A stretch of DNA of 64,000 nt from Bryobacterales bacterium KBS 96 (GTDB lineage Bacteria; Acidobacteriota; Terriglobia; Bryobacterales; Bryobacteraceae): NCBI GenBank assembly GCA_000381625.1, contig KB906767.1, positions 2,768,629 through 2,832,628 of the forward strand, read 5' to 3'. Position numbers and translations under genes: made by a program. Below the pieces are notes generated by a model. It searched no databases. It was not told where the DNA came from and saw only the letters and a list, made by a program, of their open reading frames with translations. This document shows, piece after piece, positions 17,797 to 26,433 of this stretch (positions within the stretch are counted from its first letter, which is position 1; the number at the start of each line of letters is the position of its first letter).

Positions 17797-18107
17797 GTTC
17801 TTCTCACATTTCACCCGCTCTTAAAGAATGCTGCTTCGCGTAGCATAATTCTCGTGTGTCCATCTTTAGCAAAATCGCCAACTTGGCCGGCTATTAAACA
17901 TTAAACGTTCGTTTTCTGCCGCTGAAACTCGAGCGTTTCCGCTGGTATCGGCTCCTCTGGTGCCATTTCGCACCTCAAGGAATCGTAGCCCGCACTGCGG
18001 AACCAATTGGGGTCCGTCCCTAAAGCTGCAACAGCAGGGACGGACCCTAACTGGAGCGTGGTTGAGAGAAACGGAGCCCCCGCGCCACTAGATCTGTAGA
18101 TATCCGC
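17797..18107. other. Intergenic region between RAYT and NfrA-like gene
   Basis: 311 bases. Apart from the inverted REP pair listed separately, it holds an imperfect hairpin near 17830-17845 (GCTTCGCGTAGC) and an AT-rich patch near 17892-17912 (ATTAAACATTAAACG). I see no gene. The promoter for the NfrA-like gene is not evident. Confidence 0.45.
18009..18050. repeat. Inverted REP pair (BIME-like), downstream of RAYT
   Basis: GGGGTCCGTCCCTA (18009-18022) and AGGGACGGACCCTAA (18036-18050) face each other. GGGTCCGTCCCT and AGGGACGGACCC are exact complements, and an inner GCTG/CAGC extends the stem. The result would be a strong hairpin in either strand, the substrate form that RAYT enzymes recognise. 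It lies 58 bases before the NfrA-like gene and could affect its transcription. Confidence 0.8.
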
Positions 18108-20051
18108 ATGTATGCTGTCCGGCTCTGTACAGTTGCGCTGCTGGCCGCGGGGAGTCTGCGGGCGCAGACGACTGGCGAGCAGGACCTCGCCGCAGCCTAT
18201 CAGCTGCTTACACAAAAAAATTACGACTCAGCCATTGCAGCCTTTCAACGCGGGCTAGCCGTGCAGCCGAAAAATGCGGCTGCGCGCAAAGATCTGGCCT
18301 ACACGCTTTTGAAAGCGGGAGAAACCGCCGACGCGCGCGATCAGTTCGAAAAGGCGCTCATTCTGAATCCGCATGACGACACCGCTGCTCTTGAATACGC
18401 ATTTCTCTGCTATGACACACGCAAGCCGATCGAAGCGCGCAGGACTTTCGATCGGTTGCGAACGCATGGCCTGACCGCCTCTACTCGCATAACCGCTCAG
18501 AAGGGGTTTGAGAACATCGATGCTCCGTTGCGCGACGGCATTGCCCGGTGGCAGCATGCGCTGGCCATCTCGCCCAATCCGCTAGCCATTACCACCTACA
18601 GCGCGCATTGGGAACTGGCGCAACTCGCCGAACAGCGCGATGAACTGCAACTTGCCGCCGAGCAATATGAAATTTGCCGCCGTTTGAAGCCGCGGCTGGA
18701 CTCGCTATTAGTCGATCTTGCCCGCGTCTGGCAACAGTTGAACGATGCTGAATCGGCGCACGCTGCGCTTCTCGCGGCCTCGCGATGCAGCGAACCCCGC
18801 ACTGCCGAAAACGCGCTGGAACTCCTGGGACCACGCTATCCGTATGTCTACGAATTTCAAAACGCGATCAAGCTCGACCCGCAAAATATCCCGTTGCGCC
18901 GCGAACTAGCGTATCTTCTGCTAGCGCTCCACAAAGAGCCAGAGGCTGTCGCCGAATTCGAAAAGATTCTTGCAATCGATCCGCACGACCAGCTTTCGGC
19001 CGAGCAGTTATCCGTTCTGCGGCATCCACTGAAGAGCGAAGTTCATGCCCAGCCTGCCAGCCGTTCCGACGCTCACATCGATCCCAAAATCATGGGCCGC
19101 AAAAGCCTGGCCGCCGGATACATTAACGACGCCATTCGATACTTCCGTATCGCCCACGAGAACAATCCCGACGATGCCGACGTGATGCTGCAACTCGGAT
19201 GGGCGTACAATCTCGCAAAAAACGACAAGGAAGCTCTGCAATGGTTTGATGCCGCGCGGCATTCCGCGAACACCGTCGCCGCCACCGAAGCCAATCGCGC
19301 CTGGCACAATCTGCGCGGTGATGGCGGTCCGCAAACCACTACATGGGCTTTGCCGATGTATTCCACCCGCTGGAAGGACGCATTCGTTTACGGACAGATA
19401 AAGCACAATCTACCGTTCTTTAGCGGTTCGCCCGTGCATCTGTATTTATCCACGCGGTTCATCGGCGATGCCCGTGGCCAGGTTAGCCTGGGCAATCTCG
19501 GGCCTCAATATCTTTCGGAAAGTGAATTCATCGTGGGCGGCGGCGTATCCACAAAGCAGTGGCATCATTTGCTTGGCTGGGCGGAAGCGGGAGAAGCCAT
19601 GAAGTATCTGTCGGGCCGCCATGATGTTGGCGCGGCCGTGCCCGACTATCGCGGCGGCCTGAATTTCGCGAAAGCATTCGGCAGCCTTCTGGGAGCGCAT
19701 TCGCCCGGCCCATTTTACGAAACCACCGGTGACGCCGTGTATGTCAGCCGCTTCGATAAGGATTGGCTGTTCTATTCTCAACACCGCATCGGCCGCACGT
19801 TTCACGCGCCCGGTGGAAACTATTTCCAAATTTACGCAAACGGCAACTATGTTCGCGATGTGAAGGCGCAGTATTGGGCGAATTCCATCGAGTTCGGACC
19901 GGGCACAAAGATCCATCTGCCGTGGCTGCCGCCGAATGTCTATTTCGCCGCGGACTGGTTGCGAGGCGTTTATACAAACAACAAAGGTAATCCACGCGGT
20001 CCGAACTACACGGACCTGCGCTTGAGCTTCTGGTATGCCGTTTCGCGATAA
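18108..20051 (+). CDS. TPR outer-membrane protein with NfrA-like C-terminus
   Basis: 647 residues. Signal peptide 1-20 (LLAAGSLRAQ), a TPR solenoid about 25-400 (AAYQLLTQKNYDSAIAAFQ, GWAYNLAKNDKEALQWFD), and a C-terminal part from about 415 (STRWKDAFVYGQIKHNLPF, LYLSTRFIGDARG, LSFWYAVSR) with the alternating pattern of a beta-barrel. The architecture matches NfrA (phage N4 receptor) and, more loosely, PgaA and BcsC, which carry exopolysaccharide across the outer membrane. It is shorter than NfrA (about 990). It overlaps the glycosidase gene by 17 bases, so the pair is probably a polysaccharide export/processing unit. No synthase is visible. Confidence 0.75.
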   Translation: MYAVRLCTVALLAAGSLRAQTTGEQDLAAAYQLLTQKNYDSAIAAFQRGLAVQPKNAAARKDLAYTLLKAGETADARDQFEKALILNPHDDTAALEYAFLCYDTRKPIEARRTFDRLRTHGLTASTRITAQKGFENIDAPLRDGIARWQHALAISPNPLAITTYSAHWELAQLAEQRDELQLAAEQYEICRRLKPRLDSLLVDLARVWQQLNDAESAHAALLAASRCSEPRTAENALELLGPRYPYVYEFQNAIKLDPQNIPLRRELAYLLLALHKEPEAVAEFEKILAIDPHDQLSAEQLSVLRHPLKSEVHAQPASRSDAHIDPKIMGRKSLAAGYINDAIRYFRIAHENNPDDADVMLQLGWAYNLAKNDKEALQWFDAARHSANTVAATEANRAWHNLRGDGGPQTTTWALPMYSTRWKDAFVYGQIKHNLPFFSGSPVHLYLSTRFIGDARGQVSLGNLGPQYLSESEFIVGGGVSTKQWHHLLGWAEAGEAMKYLSGRHDVGAAVPDYRGGLNFAKAFGSLLGAHSPGPFYETTGDAVYVSRFDKDWLFYSQHRIGRTFHAPGGNYFQIYANGNYVRDVKAQYWANSIEFGPGTKIHLPWLPPNVYFAADWLRGVYTNNKGNPRGPNYTDLRLSFWYAVSR

Positions 20052-22047
20052 CAGCCGGTTTACAGCGATGCTGCTCTTCGCGACGGCGCTGCCGCTCAGC
20101 GCACAGATACCCTCATTTCGCGTCGCCGGAACGGATGCCGCCCCCTGGACAAAAATCTTCAACGCGGCTAACGTGATGGCCGCCACAAAAGCCGATGCGG
20201 CCTCAATCATTGTGGCCGGTCCCAAGGCCGATGTGGGCGTTCTGACGCTCGCAACGGATCACATCATCGTGATCGAAGGCGATTCGCCGCTCGCTCGTCA
20301 GATCGGGATAACACCGACGAATAAAACCATTTCCGTTCGTCACCTTGTGGACGTACATGCGCCAAAGATGCAGATCATCTGGCAGCAGCAGGCTTCGTTA
20401 CCGGTGACAACCGTTCCTGAAGACTTTCAGGTTTTCGCCCGCGAGCGCTGGACCAATGCTCCGCTCGAAGCGGGAAAGCGAACGGCGCATGGCGCCATTT
20501 TCTGGCTGGCGACGCCGCCCGGCCAAACCGATATCGAGCGTTATCCGTATGTGCTGCAAGCCCTGACGGATCTTGGCTTAACGCTGCCGGCCCGCGCCAC
20601 CGGATTGTGGGCCTTTTTTGACTCTTCTTACCGCGTTCGCGCGGACTCGGATTATCTCGCGCGGCGCTGGCGGGCATCGGGCATTTCCGTTCTTCATGTA
20701 GCAGCTTGGCATAACATCGAGCCCGACTCGCAGCGAGACGAATATCTGAAGAACATGATCGCCGCCTGTCATCGCAATGCCATCCTCGTCTACGCGTGGC
20801 TCGAACTGCCGCATGTGAGTGAGCAGTTCTGGGCGGATCACCCCGAATGGCGCGAGAAGACTGCAACCGGACAGGATGCCGCGCTCGATTGGCGGAAGCT
20901 CATGAATCTGCAAAACGCCGATTGCAAGGCGGCAGTCGCGCATAAGGTCCAGGACCTGCTGCAGCGCTTCGACTGGGATGGCGTCAACCTGGCCGAGTTG
21001 TATTTTGAATCGCTTGAGGGAGCCGGCAATCCCGCCCGATTTACGCCAATGGATGACGATGTGCGGAAGGCGTTCGAGCAGGAGGCCGGTTTCGATCCCA
21101 AGCTCTTGTTCGATCCCGCTTCTTCACACGCAATGGGGCGCGATCCCGTGGGGCTGCGTCGCTTTCTCGATTTCCGTGCAGCGCTCGTGTCCCACATGCA
21201 AGCCGAGTGGCTGGCCACGGTGGAACGTGCCCGATCCACAAAGCCCTGGCTCGACACCGTGCTCACTCAAATTGACGACCGCCTGGAACCGGGTATGCGT
21301 GACGCGCTTGGCGCCGACATTGTGGCATCCCTGCCCGCCATCGAATCGAAAAAACTGACTCTGCTCGTCGAAGATCCCGCACCGTTATGGAACCTCGGCG
21401 CGGCGCGCTACGCAAAGCTCGCCGATGAGTACCGTAATTTAGTGCCAGACCGGCAACGTCTCGCCGTCGACATCAATGTAGTTGAGCGATATCAGGATGT
21501 ATATCCAACAAAGAAACAGACGGGAGTTGAGCTGTTTGAACTTGTCCACCAGGCAGCGGAATCGTTCCAGCGCGTTGCAATCTATTTCGAGAACTCGCTG
21601 GAGCGCCAGGATCTTCCGCTGCTGCCTGTCGCCGCAAGCACGGCAATGTTATCGGCGCCAGCCCCGGACGAACTGATCGTCGACAGCTCTCAGCCGGTGC
21701 GAATTCAATGGCGCGGCCCCGCTCAGATCGACGGTATAGCCTGGCCGGTCCACACGGATACTGAGCTGCTCGTCCCCGCTGGCCATCACACGGTTTCAAC
21801 GGGCTTCGTGGAGCCGCCGATCCGATTAACCGATTTCAACGGCAATATCGAGCAAGTCGTTGAGGAGAAAGATGCTATCGAGATCAGCTACACGAGCCGG
21901 AGTCGGGCAATAGCTATTCTTGGTTGTGTGGTCTCGACAATCGAGGTCGATGGGACGCCCTTCGGAAAATCGAATGACCCTATTCTGCTGCTTCCGGTGG
22001 GACAACACATCCTCACGCTACACAAACAGGCCGCGCCGGGGGATTAA
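20035..22047 (+). CDS. Exported TIM-barrel glycosidase, GHL10/PgaB-C-terminal-like
   Basis: 670 residues with a signal peptide (MLLFATALPLSAQ; the ATG at 20068 is an alternative start). Residues about 195-480 look like a glycosidase barrel: LARRWRASGISVLHVAAWHN, VYAWLELPHVSEQFWADHPEWR, and DWDGVNLAELYFE with an acidic strand end. The HPEWR and DG.N.AE.YFE features recall the family-10-like hydrolases (GHL10) and the PgaB hydrolase domain. The C-terminal 130 residues are beta-rich and may bind glycan (VGQHILTLHK). Translational overlap with the NfrA-like gene suggests they act on the same polymer in the periplasm. The exact family is uncertain. Confidence 0.65.
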   Translation: MPFRDNSRFTAMLLFATALPLSAQIPSFRVAGTDAAPWTKIFNAANVMAATKADAASIIVAGPKADVGVLTLATDHIIVIEGDSPLARQIGITPTNKTISVRHLVDVHAPKMQIIWQQQASLPVTTVPEDFQVFARERWTNAPLEAGKRTAHGAIFWLATPPGQTDIERYPYVLQALTDLGLTLPARATGLWAFFDSSYRVRADSDYLARRWRASGISVLHVAAWHNIEPDSQRDEYLKNMIAACHRNAILVYAWLELPHVSEQFWADHPEWREKTATGQDAALDWRKLMNLQNADCKAAVAHKVQDLLQRFDWDGVNLAELYFESLEGAGNPARFTPMDDDVRKAFEQEAGFDPKLLFDPASSHAMGRDPVGLRRFLDFRAALVSHMQAEWLATVERARSTKPWLDTVLTQIDDRLEPGMRDALGADIVASLPAIESKKLTLLVEDPAPLWNLGAARYAKLADEYRNLVPDRQRLAVDINVVERYQDVYPTKKQTGVELFELVHQAAESFQRVAIYFENSLERQDLPLLPVAASTAMLSAPAPDELIVDSSQPVRIQWRGPAQIDGIAWPVHTDTELLVPAGHHTVSTGFVEPPIRLTDFNGNIEQVVEEKDAIEISYTSRSRAIAILGCVVSTIEVDGTPFGKSNDPILLLPVGQHILTLHKQAAPGD

Positions 22048-22470
22048 TCAGGAGCCTTGCGAAATCATCTCCACAGCCATCTTGGCTAGTTCCATATCTT
22101 CCATTTGCGGTAGTCCGCTGACAGCGACGGAACCGATCACCTTGCCGCCTTTCCAAACCGGCACGCCGCCGCCCCATCCCACAAACCGAGGCTCACCAAA
22201 ATAGGCGATATCGAATCCCTTTTCCGGATGGCGTGCCGCCTCACCGATCTCCTTGGTCGCTTTGCGCTCGCGGGCCGCCGTGTATGCCTTGTTTATTGCG
22301 ATGAGAATCGACGAATATGGGGCTCCGTCCATACGCGCAAAAGCGATCAACTCACCATGAGGATCCGCTACCGCAATCACTCCGGCTTTTCCGCGCCGCA
22401 AAATTTCTTCCGCGATCGCGTCAATCACTCGTTTCGCCTCGGCGTATCCAATGCTGGGAAGTTGGATCAA
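22048..22470 (-). CDS. GlcG/HbpS-family protein (DUF336)
   Basis: 140 residues from a TTG at 22470, chosen because GGAGAGGAGAG lies just upstream and the length then fits the family. It is a single roadblock-like domain: LPSIGYAEAKRVIDAI, VAVADPHGELIAFARMDGA, INKAYTAARERKAT, FVGWGGGVPVWKGGKVIGSVAVSG. Members include GlcG of the glycolate locus and haem-binding HbpS of Streptomyces; most have no proven function. The frame continues to 22572 but there runs into a REP element. It converges exactly on the glycosidase gene (stops adjacent). Confidence 0.85.
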   Translation of the reverse strand: MIQLPSIGYAEAKRVIDAIAEEILRRGKAGVIAVADPHGELIAFARMDGAPYSSILIAINKAYTAARERKATKEIGEAARHPEKGFDIAYFGEPRFVGWGGGVPVWKGGKVIGSVAVSGLPQMEDMELAKMAVEMISQGS

Positions 22471-22551
22471 CGGTTCTCTCCTCTCCAGCACTGTACTAGA
22501 CCTATATCCCGGATGGCCCTCAGCTCCAGAGAATCCGGTCGCAAGTGCGCA

Positions 22552-22577
22552 CGAATTGGGGACGGACCCCAAATTCG
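22552..22577. repeat. REP-like palindrome
   Basis: CGAATT-GGGG and CCCC-AAATTCG flank ACGGA, giving a nearly perfect stem. The GGGACGGACCCC core is the same as the units beside the RAYT at 16.9-18.05 kb, about 4.5 kb away, which supports dispersal of this element by the RAYT. Confidence 0.75.
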
Positions 22578-22643
22578 CCGGTACACCCGCTGTACTGAAA
22601 ACCGATATACCTCAGCAAAATCCGGCAAAAGAACAGTGCGCCA

Positions 22644-22658
22644 TAGGGACGGGCCCTA
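22644..22658. repeat. Diverged REP-like palindrome
   Basis: TAGGGACGGGCCCTA: the same unit with one change (GGACCC to GGGCCC), which makes the palindrome more symmetrical. It lies 86 bases from the previous unit in the same orientation, echoing the paired arrangement at 16966-17013. Confidence 0.65.
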
Positions 22659-22801
22659 CATTTCGGGCCAAGCCGACCTGAGCTACTCGGTTGTAGCCGT
22701 GATACCCGTTACCGCGGACCGGCTGTTCTGAGATAACCCTCACGGCGCCTCCCGCTGCCCAATGCAATTTCCGGCCTGCATGCGACCATAGAAGTTCCCG
22801 A

Positions 22802-24607
22802 ATGCCAGCAGTTTCCGATTCCCTGAACAGCCGAAGTATCGCTATCATCGCTCACGTCGACCACGGCAAGACCACATTGGTGGATGCCATGCTTCGCCAG
22901 AGCGGCATATTCCGCGCCAATGAAGAAGTCATCGAGCGCGTGATGGACTCAAATGAGCTCGAGCGCGAGCGTGGCATCACGATTCTCGCGAAGACGACCG
23001 GTGTGCGCTATCACGGCACAAAGATCAACATTGTCGACACCCCCGGCCATAGCGATTTTGGAGGCGAGGTCGAGCGCGCGCTGAAGATTGTCGATGGCGT
23101 GATGTTGCTGGTCGACGCAAGCGAGGGGCCCCTTCCTCAGACCCGCTACGTTCTGATGAAGGCGCTCGAAGCAAAGCTGCCGCCCATTCTCGTCATCAAC
23201 AAAATCGATCGTCCCGACGCTCGGGTACAAGAGGTCTTGAACGAGGTCTACGATCTCTTTATCGATCTCGACGCAACCGAAGATCAGCTTGATTTCCCCA
23301 TCATCTATACAAACGCGAAGGCGGGCATCGCGAAAAGTTCAATGGCGGACGACAGCGATAACCTGCGGCCGCTTTTTGAAGCCATTTTGAAAAATATTCC
23401 ACCGCCAAAGGGCGACCCGGACGCGATACTTCAGCTCCTCGTTGCAAACCTCGATTACAGCGATTACCTCGGCCGCCTTGCCATCGGGCGTGTGTTCAAT
23501 GGCACGTTGCGCCACGGCGATGAAGTTTCAATCTGCAGGGTCAACGGCGACATGCATAAGACTCGCATCACGAAACTCTATTCGTTCGAAGGCCTGAAGC
23601 GCGTTGATGAGACGATTGCGCGCCCCGGCGACATTCTCGCCATAGCCGGCGTGGAAGGCATCACAATTGGCGAAACCGTGACTAGCGCCGAAACTCCTAA
23701 GCCTTTGCCGCATATCCAGATCGACGAGCCGACGATCGCGATGACGTTCACGATCAACAACTCACCATTTGCCGGCCGTGAGGGCCAATTCGTCACGTCA
23801 CGCAATCTGCGGGACCGCCTCGATAAAGAACTACTGACAAACGTTTCGATCCGCGTAGAGGAAGCCGGCGGACCCGACGCCTTCAAAGTCATGGGGCGCG
23901 GCGAACTGCAACTGGCCATCCTCATTGAAATGATGCGCCGGGAAGGCTACGAACTGCAGGTCGGCAAGCCGGAGATCCTGACCCGCAAGATCGACGACAA
24001 ACTGCACGAACCTCTCGAACTGCTTGTGATCGATTGCCCCGAAGAGTTCATCGGAGTCGTCATCGAGAAGATGGGCACGCGTAAGGGCAAAATGAACAAG
24101 ATGGTGAATCACGGCTCGGGCCGCGTCCGCCTCGAATTCCACGTGCCTTCCCGCGGGCTCATCGGCATTCGCAGCGAGATGCTAACCGATACCAAGGGCA
24201 CAGCGATCATGAACTCCCTGTTTAGTGGCTACATCGAATGGCAGGGCGACATTGAAACGCGTCCCACTGGCTCGCTGGTGGCCGACCGCTCAGGCCTCGC
24301 GACCGGTTATGCCATCTACAACCTGCAGGAACGCGGCGTCATTTTTATTGAGCCTGCGACCGAGGTTTACGAAGGAATGATCGTCGGCGAGAACTCCCGC
24401 GGCAACGATCTGGACGTGAACATCGTAAAGGAAAAGAAGCTTACGAATATGCGCGCTTCGACCTCGGACGACGCCATCCGGCTGATCCCGCCACGCGTTC
24501 TGAATCTTGAGCAGGCCATCGAATTCATCCGCGAGGACGAATATGTCGAGATCACGCCCAAATCGATTCGCTTGCGCAAGAAAATCCTGAAAGCGAACCA
24601 GCGCTGA
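22802..24607 (+). CDS. typA: Translational GTPase TypA/BipA
   Basis: 601 residues, full family length. G motifs: [15 protein letters not shown] (G1), the ERERGITI region (G2), [12 protein letters not shown] (G3), NKIDRPDA (G4). Domain II follows about 200-300, then the EF-G-like domains ([29 protein letters not shown]) and the TypA-specific C-terminal domain ([17 protein letters not shown]). TypA binds the ribosome like EF-G and supports assembly of the large subunit and growth under stress or cold. It appears monocistronic, followed by hairpins. Confidence 0.97.
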   Translation: MPAVSDSLNSRSIAIIAHVDHGKTTLVDAMLRQSGIFRANEEVIERVMDSNELERERGITILAKTTGVRYHGTKINIVDTPGHSDFGGEVERALKIVDGVMLLVDASEGPLPQTRYVLMKALEAKLPPILVINKIDRPDARVQEVLNEVYDLFIDLDATEDQLDFPIIYTNAKAGIAKSSMADDSDNLRPLFEAILKNIPPPKGDPDAILQLLVANLDYSDYLGRLAIGRVFNGTLRHGDEVSICRVNGDMHKTRITKLYSFEGLKRVDETIARPGDILAIAGVEGITIGETVTSAETPKPLPHIQIDEPTIAMTFTINNSPFAGREGQFVTSRNLRDRLDKELLTNVSIRVEEAGGPDAFKVMGRGELQLAILIEMMRREGYELQVGKPEILTRKIDDKLHEPLELLVIDCPEEFIGVVIEKMGTRKGKMNKMVNHGSGRVRLEFHVPSRGLIGIRSEMLTDTKGTAIMNSLFSGYIEWQGDIETRPTGSLVADRSGLATGYAIYNLQERGVIFIEPATEVYEGMIVGENSRGNDLDVNIVKEKKLTNMRASTSDDAIRLIPPRVLNLEQAIEFIREDEYVEITPKSIRLRKKILKANQR

Positions 24608-24610
24608 ACG

Positions 24611-24642
24611 GGGAGCCCGCTCCCTCTCCCTGACGGTCAGGG
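24611..24642 (+). terminator. Two hairpins after typA
   Basis: GGGAGC-CC-GCTCCC (24611-24624) starts three bases after the typA stop. CCCTGAC-G-GTCAGGG (24628-24642) follows at once. Both stems are perfect. There is no T-run, so termination would be of the weaker or factor-assisted kind. Confidence 0.5.
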
Positions 24643-24747
24643 TTGGGTGCAGGCCAATTGACGTTTCAGCGCCGCCAAAGTTGATGACGACGTGCAGTTG
24701 CCTGCACTGAACCGCGACTGTCGAGGAGCGACGTCATCAACGGAGTT

Positions 24748-24785
24748 CGGACAACCGCACAAGCCGCGCACTTGCGCGCGGCTGC
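24748..24785. repeat. Dispersed repeat, second family (copy A)
   Basis: CGGACAACCGCACAAGCC followed by GCGCACTTGCGCGCGGC; the stem GCCGCGC/GCGCGGC (24763-24782) has a 6-base loop. It resembles copies at 33312-33354 (same orientation), 33372-33405 (inverted) and 49836-49862. These share a CGAACN(n)CACGCAAxGCGGCT-type pattern with about 70% identity by eye. Confidence 0.4.
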
Positions 24786-24851
24786 TGTGTTTCCAGGGTT
24801 TTTCGCTGTCCGGACGGCAACTCAACTACAATAACGGGAAAGATTTTCTCC

Positions 24852-24995
24852 GTGACTAACAACAACGGCCAACCCACGACACACCGACAGCATGCCAAGC
24901 CGCGCCTGCTGAAGCCGATGCTGACTGACATACAATTCTGGATTCCACTCGTCGTACTGGTGGGAGCGTTGGTGCTTCTGCGCTTCGCGGAATAG
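24852..24995 (+). CDS. Small single-pass membrane protein (47 aa)
   Basis: A GTG-started frame: a polar, basic N-terminus (VTNNNGQPTTHRQHAKPRLL), then DIQFWIPLVVLVGALVLLRF as one TM helix, ending AE. GGGAAAG lies about ten bases upstream. It ends nine bases before the GTG of the transporter gene on the same strand, so it is probably the first gene of that operon. No function is known. The hydrophobic segment, codon use and spacing support a real gene, but homologues were not checked. Confidence 0.55.
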   Translation: MTNNNGQPTTHRQHAKPRLLKPMLTDIQFWIPLVVLVGALVLLRFAE

Positions 24996-25004
24996 GATCA
25001 CTCT

Positions 25005-26312
25005 GTGGATAAGCCATCGGCGATCCCCAAACCGGTTTTATCGATCGAGCGCTCGCGCCAGCAAAAATTGCAGATTCTGGGCGTGTTCTGCGGACTGGCC
25101 GCGGCTGTCTGGCTGGCGGCCGCCGAGGCCCCGAGCAAGCTGGTCACGGCTTCGGTATCGCCGTTCGTCATTTCGTTCATGATGGTGCTCGGCGCGTTTG
25201 TTTCGCGGTGGAGCCTTCCGGCTCTGATTCGCGGCACCTCCGATGTGCTGGTCGATACACGAAAAGTGCCGCATCTCATTGTCTGGGGCGTGATGGCCGG
25301 CTGCCTGTGGGCGGTTGGGAATACGCTCAGCATACTAGCGGTGCGCGATGTGGGTCTCAGTATCGCGTTCCCTCTTTGGAACTGCAACAGCCTCATCGGC
25401 ATCTTCTGGGGCATCGTTCTTTTCCGGGAATTGCGGCGGGCTCCATGGTCCCGCAAGGCCGCAGTAATTGTGGGGGCCATTGTCATCTGCGGCGGCGCGA
25501 TCGTTTTATCGCTGGCATCGGGCGCCCATGGCGCATCAACGAATCCTACGCGAGGCCTGTGGTCCGCAATTGGAGCCGGAGTCGTCTGGGGATCGATGTA
25601 TATTCCGTACCGCAAGGCGTACGTCACGGGGATGAACCCGCTCACGTTTCTGACTTATTTCACAGTTGGCGAACTGGGCACCATGACCGCGATTTCAGTT
25701 GCCTTTCTCGGTGGCGTTGGGCCGTTCTGGCACGAACTGGTCATCAATGAACATATCCTGTTCTGGCCTTTTTTGGGCGGCTTGATGTGGGTCGTCGGCG
25801 ATCTTTTTCAAAACTACGCGACCAAATATGTGGGCATCAGCCGCGGCATTCCGCTTTCGAATACAAATCAAATATGGGGGCTGCTGTGGGCGATTCTCGT
25901 GTTCGGCGAGTTACAGGGACAGGGGACCGGCGTTTATCTCAAGGTAATTGGCGGTTCCGTGCTGATGGCGATCGGAGCGGCCGCCGTGGCTCTGTCATCG
26001 GCGACAGGCAGCGAGTATGAAAGCTGGAAGGAAGCATCGCAACGGGAAACCGACCGGTACGGCATCGATGCCGAGTACGTCTCCAACCGCGTGGAGGGCA
26101 TTGAATCGCCTGGCTCCGAAGGCCCGCGCCGGACCTGGCTCGACGGTCTGATTGTCACGGCGGCTGTTCTTGGTTTCGTGGCGCTTGGCTATTTGGCGCA
26201 CGTGCCGGCTATCGAAATCCACTGGACCTGGCTGACGGGTCTGGCGGCCATCATGGTTGCCGTCCTGATAGCCGTGGGAGTCGCGCTGGCGCGAATCACA
26301 AAATTTAACTAG
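25005..26312 (+). CDS. GRP/RhaT-type sugar transporter with C-terminal extension
   Basis: 435 residues, GTG start. About ten TM helices of the drug/metabolite-transporter superfamily cover residues 20-335. Signature segments resemble the glucose/ribose porter and RhaT groups: SPFVISFMMVLGAFVSRW, AFPLWNCNSLIGIFWG, GAGVVWGSMYIPYRKAY, GIPLSNTNQIWGLLWAILVFGE. These are proton-coupled sugar importers. After a soluble linker (about 340-378) two extra TM helices follow, making it longer than GlcU (about 290) or RhaT (about 344). Being upstream of inositol oxygenase and a LacI gene, inositol or a related sugar is the probable substrate. Confidence 0.82.
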   Translation: MDKPSAIPKPVLSIERSRQQKLQILGVFCGLAAAVWLAAAEAPSKLVTASVSPFVISFMMVLGAFVSRWSLPALIRGTSDVLVDTRKVPHLIVWGVMAGCLWAVGNTLSILAVRDVGLSIAFPLWNCNSLIGIFWGIVLFRELRRAPWSRKAAVIVGAIVICGGAIVLSLASGAHGASTNPTRGLWSAIGAGVVWGSMYIPYRKAYVTGMNPLTFLTYFTVGELGTMTAISVAFLGGVGPFWHELVINEHILFWPFLGGLMWVVGDLFQNYATKYVGISRGIPLSNTNQIWGLLWAILVFGELQGQGTGVYLKVIGGSVLMAIGAAAVALSSATGSEYESWKEASQRETDRYGIDAEYVSNRVEGIESPGSEGPRRTWLDGLIVTAAVLGFVALGYLAHVPAIEIHWTWLTGLAAIMVAVLIAVGVALARITKFN

Positions 26313-26352
26313 ACTCGTCTGGAGTCGCGGCACGCCACGTAATCCGCCGGTG

Positions 26353-26381
26353 TTGACAACTCGCGGAGATCGCTGTAGGCT
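26353..26381 (+). promoter_or_regulatory. Sigma70-like promoter of inositol oxygenase
   Basis: A consensus TTGACA (26353-26358) is followed after exactly 17 bases by TAGGCT (26376-26381). The transcription start would be near 26388, just before the palindromic operator at 26394-26407 and 45 bases before the ATG. Confidence 0.65.
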
Positions 26382-26393
26382 CAAAGTAGCAAG

Positions 26394-26407
26394 TGCACAC
26401 GTGTGCA
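26394..26407. promoter_or_regulatory. 14-bp perfect palindromic operator (probable LacI site)
   Basis: TGCACACGTGTGCA is a perfect palindrome with the central CG typical of LacI-family operators. It lies just after the predicted transcription start and before the gene, so bound repressor would block transcription. The LacI-family gene two genes downstream (27348-28349) is the obvious binder. This link is inferred. Confidence 0.75.
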
Positions 26408-26433
26408 TAAGTCGAAAATAGCAGGTGTCCACC

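Larger units (their letters stand above)
22471..22801. other. Intergenic region with REP units between GlcG-like gene and typA
   Basis: 331 bases containing two REP-like palindromes (listed separately). The remainder shows no gene. This region must contain the divergent promoters of the GlcG-like gene and typA; I cannot place them confidently. Confidence 0.5.

Noticed and set aside
19446-20225. Open frame of 259 codons antisense to the NfrA-like/glycosidase junction
   Set aside because: No start signal or motif, and it spans two well-supported plus-strand genes.
22471-22572. N-terminal extension of the GlcG-like protein to 22572
   Set aside because: The extra 34 residues are encoded partly by a REP palindrome and a good ribosome binding site precedes the internal TTG at 22470.
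26425-26433. GTG 26425 as start of inositol oxygenase
   Set aside because: It overlaps the AGGTG that serves the ATG at 26434, so the ATG is the better start.
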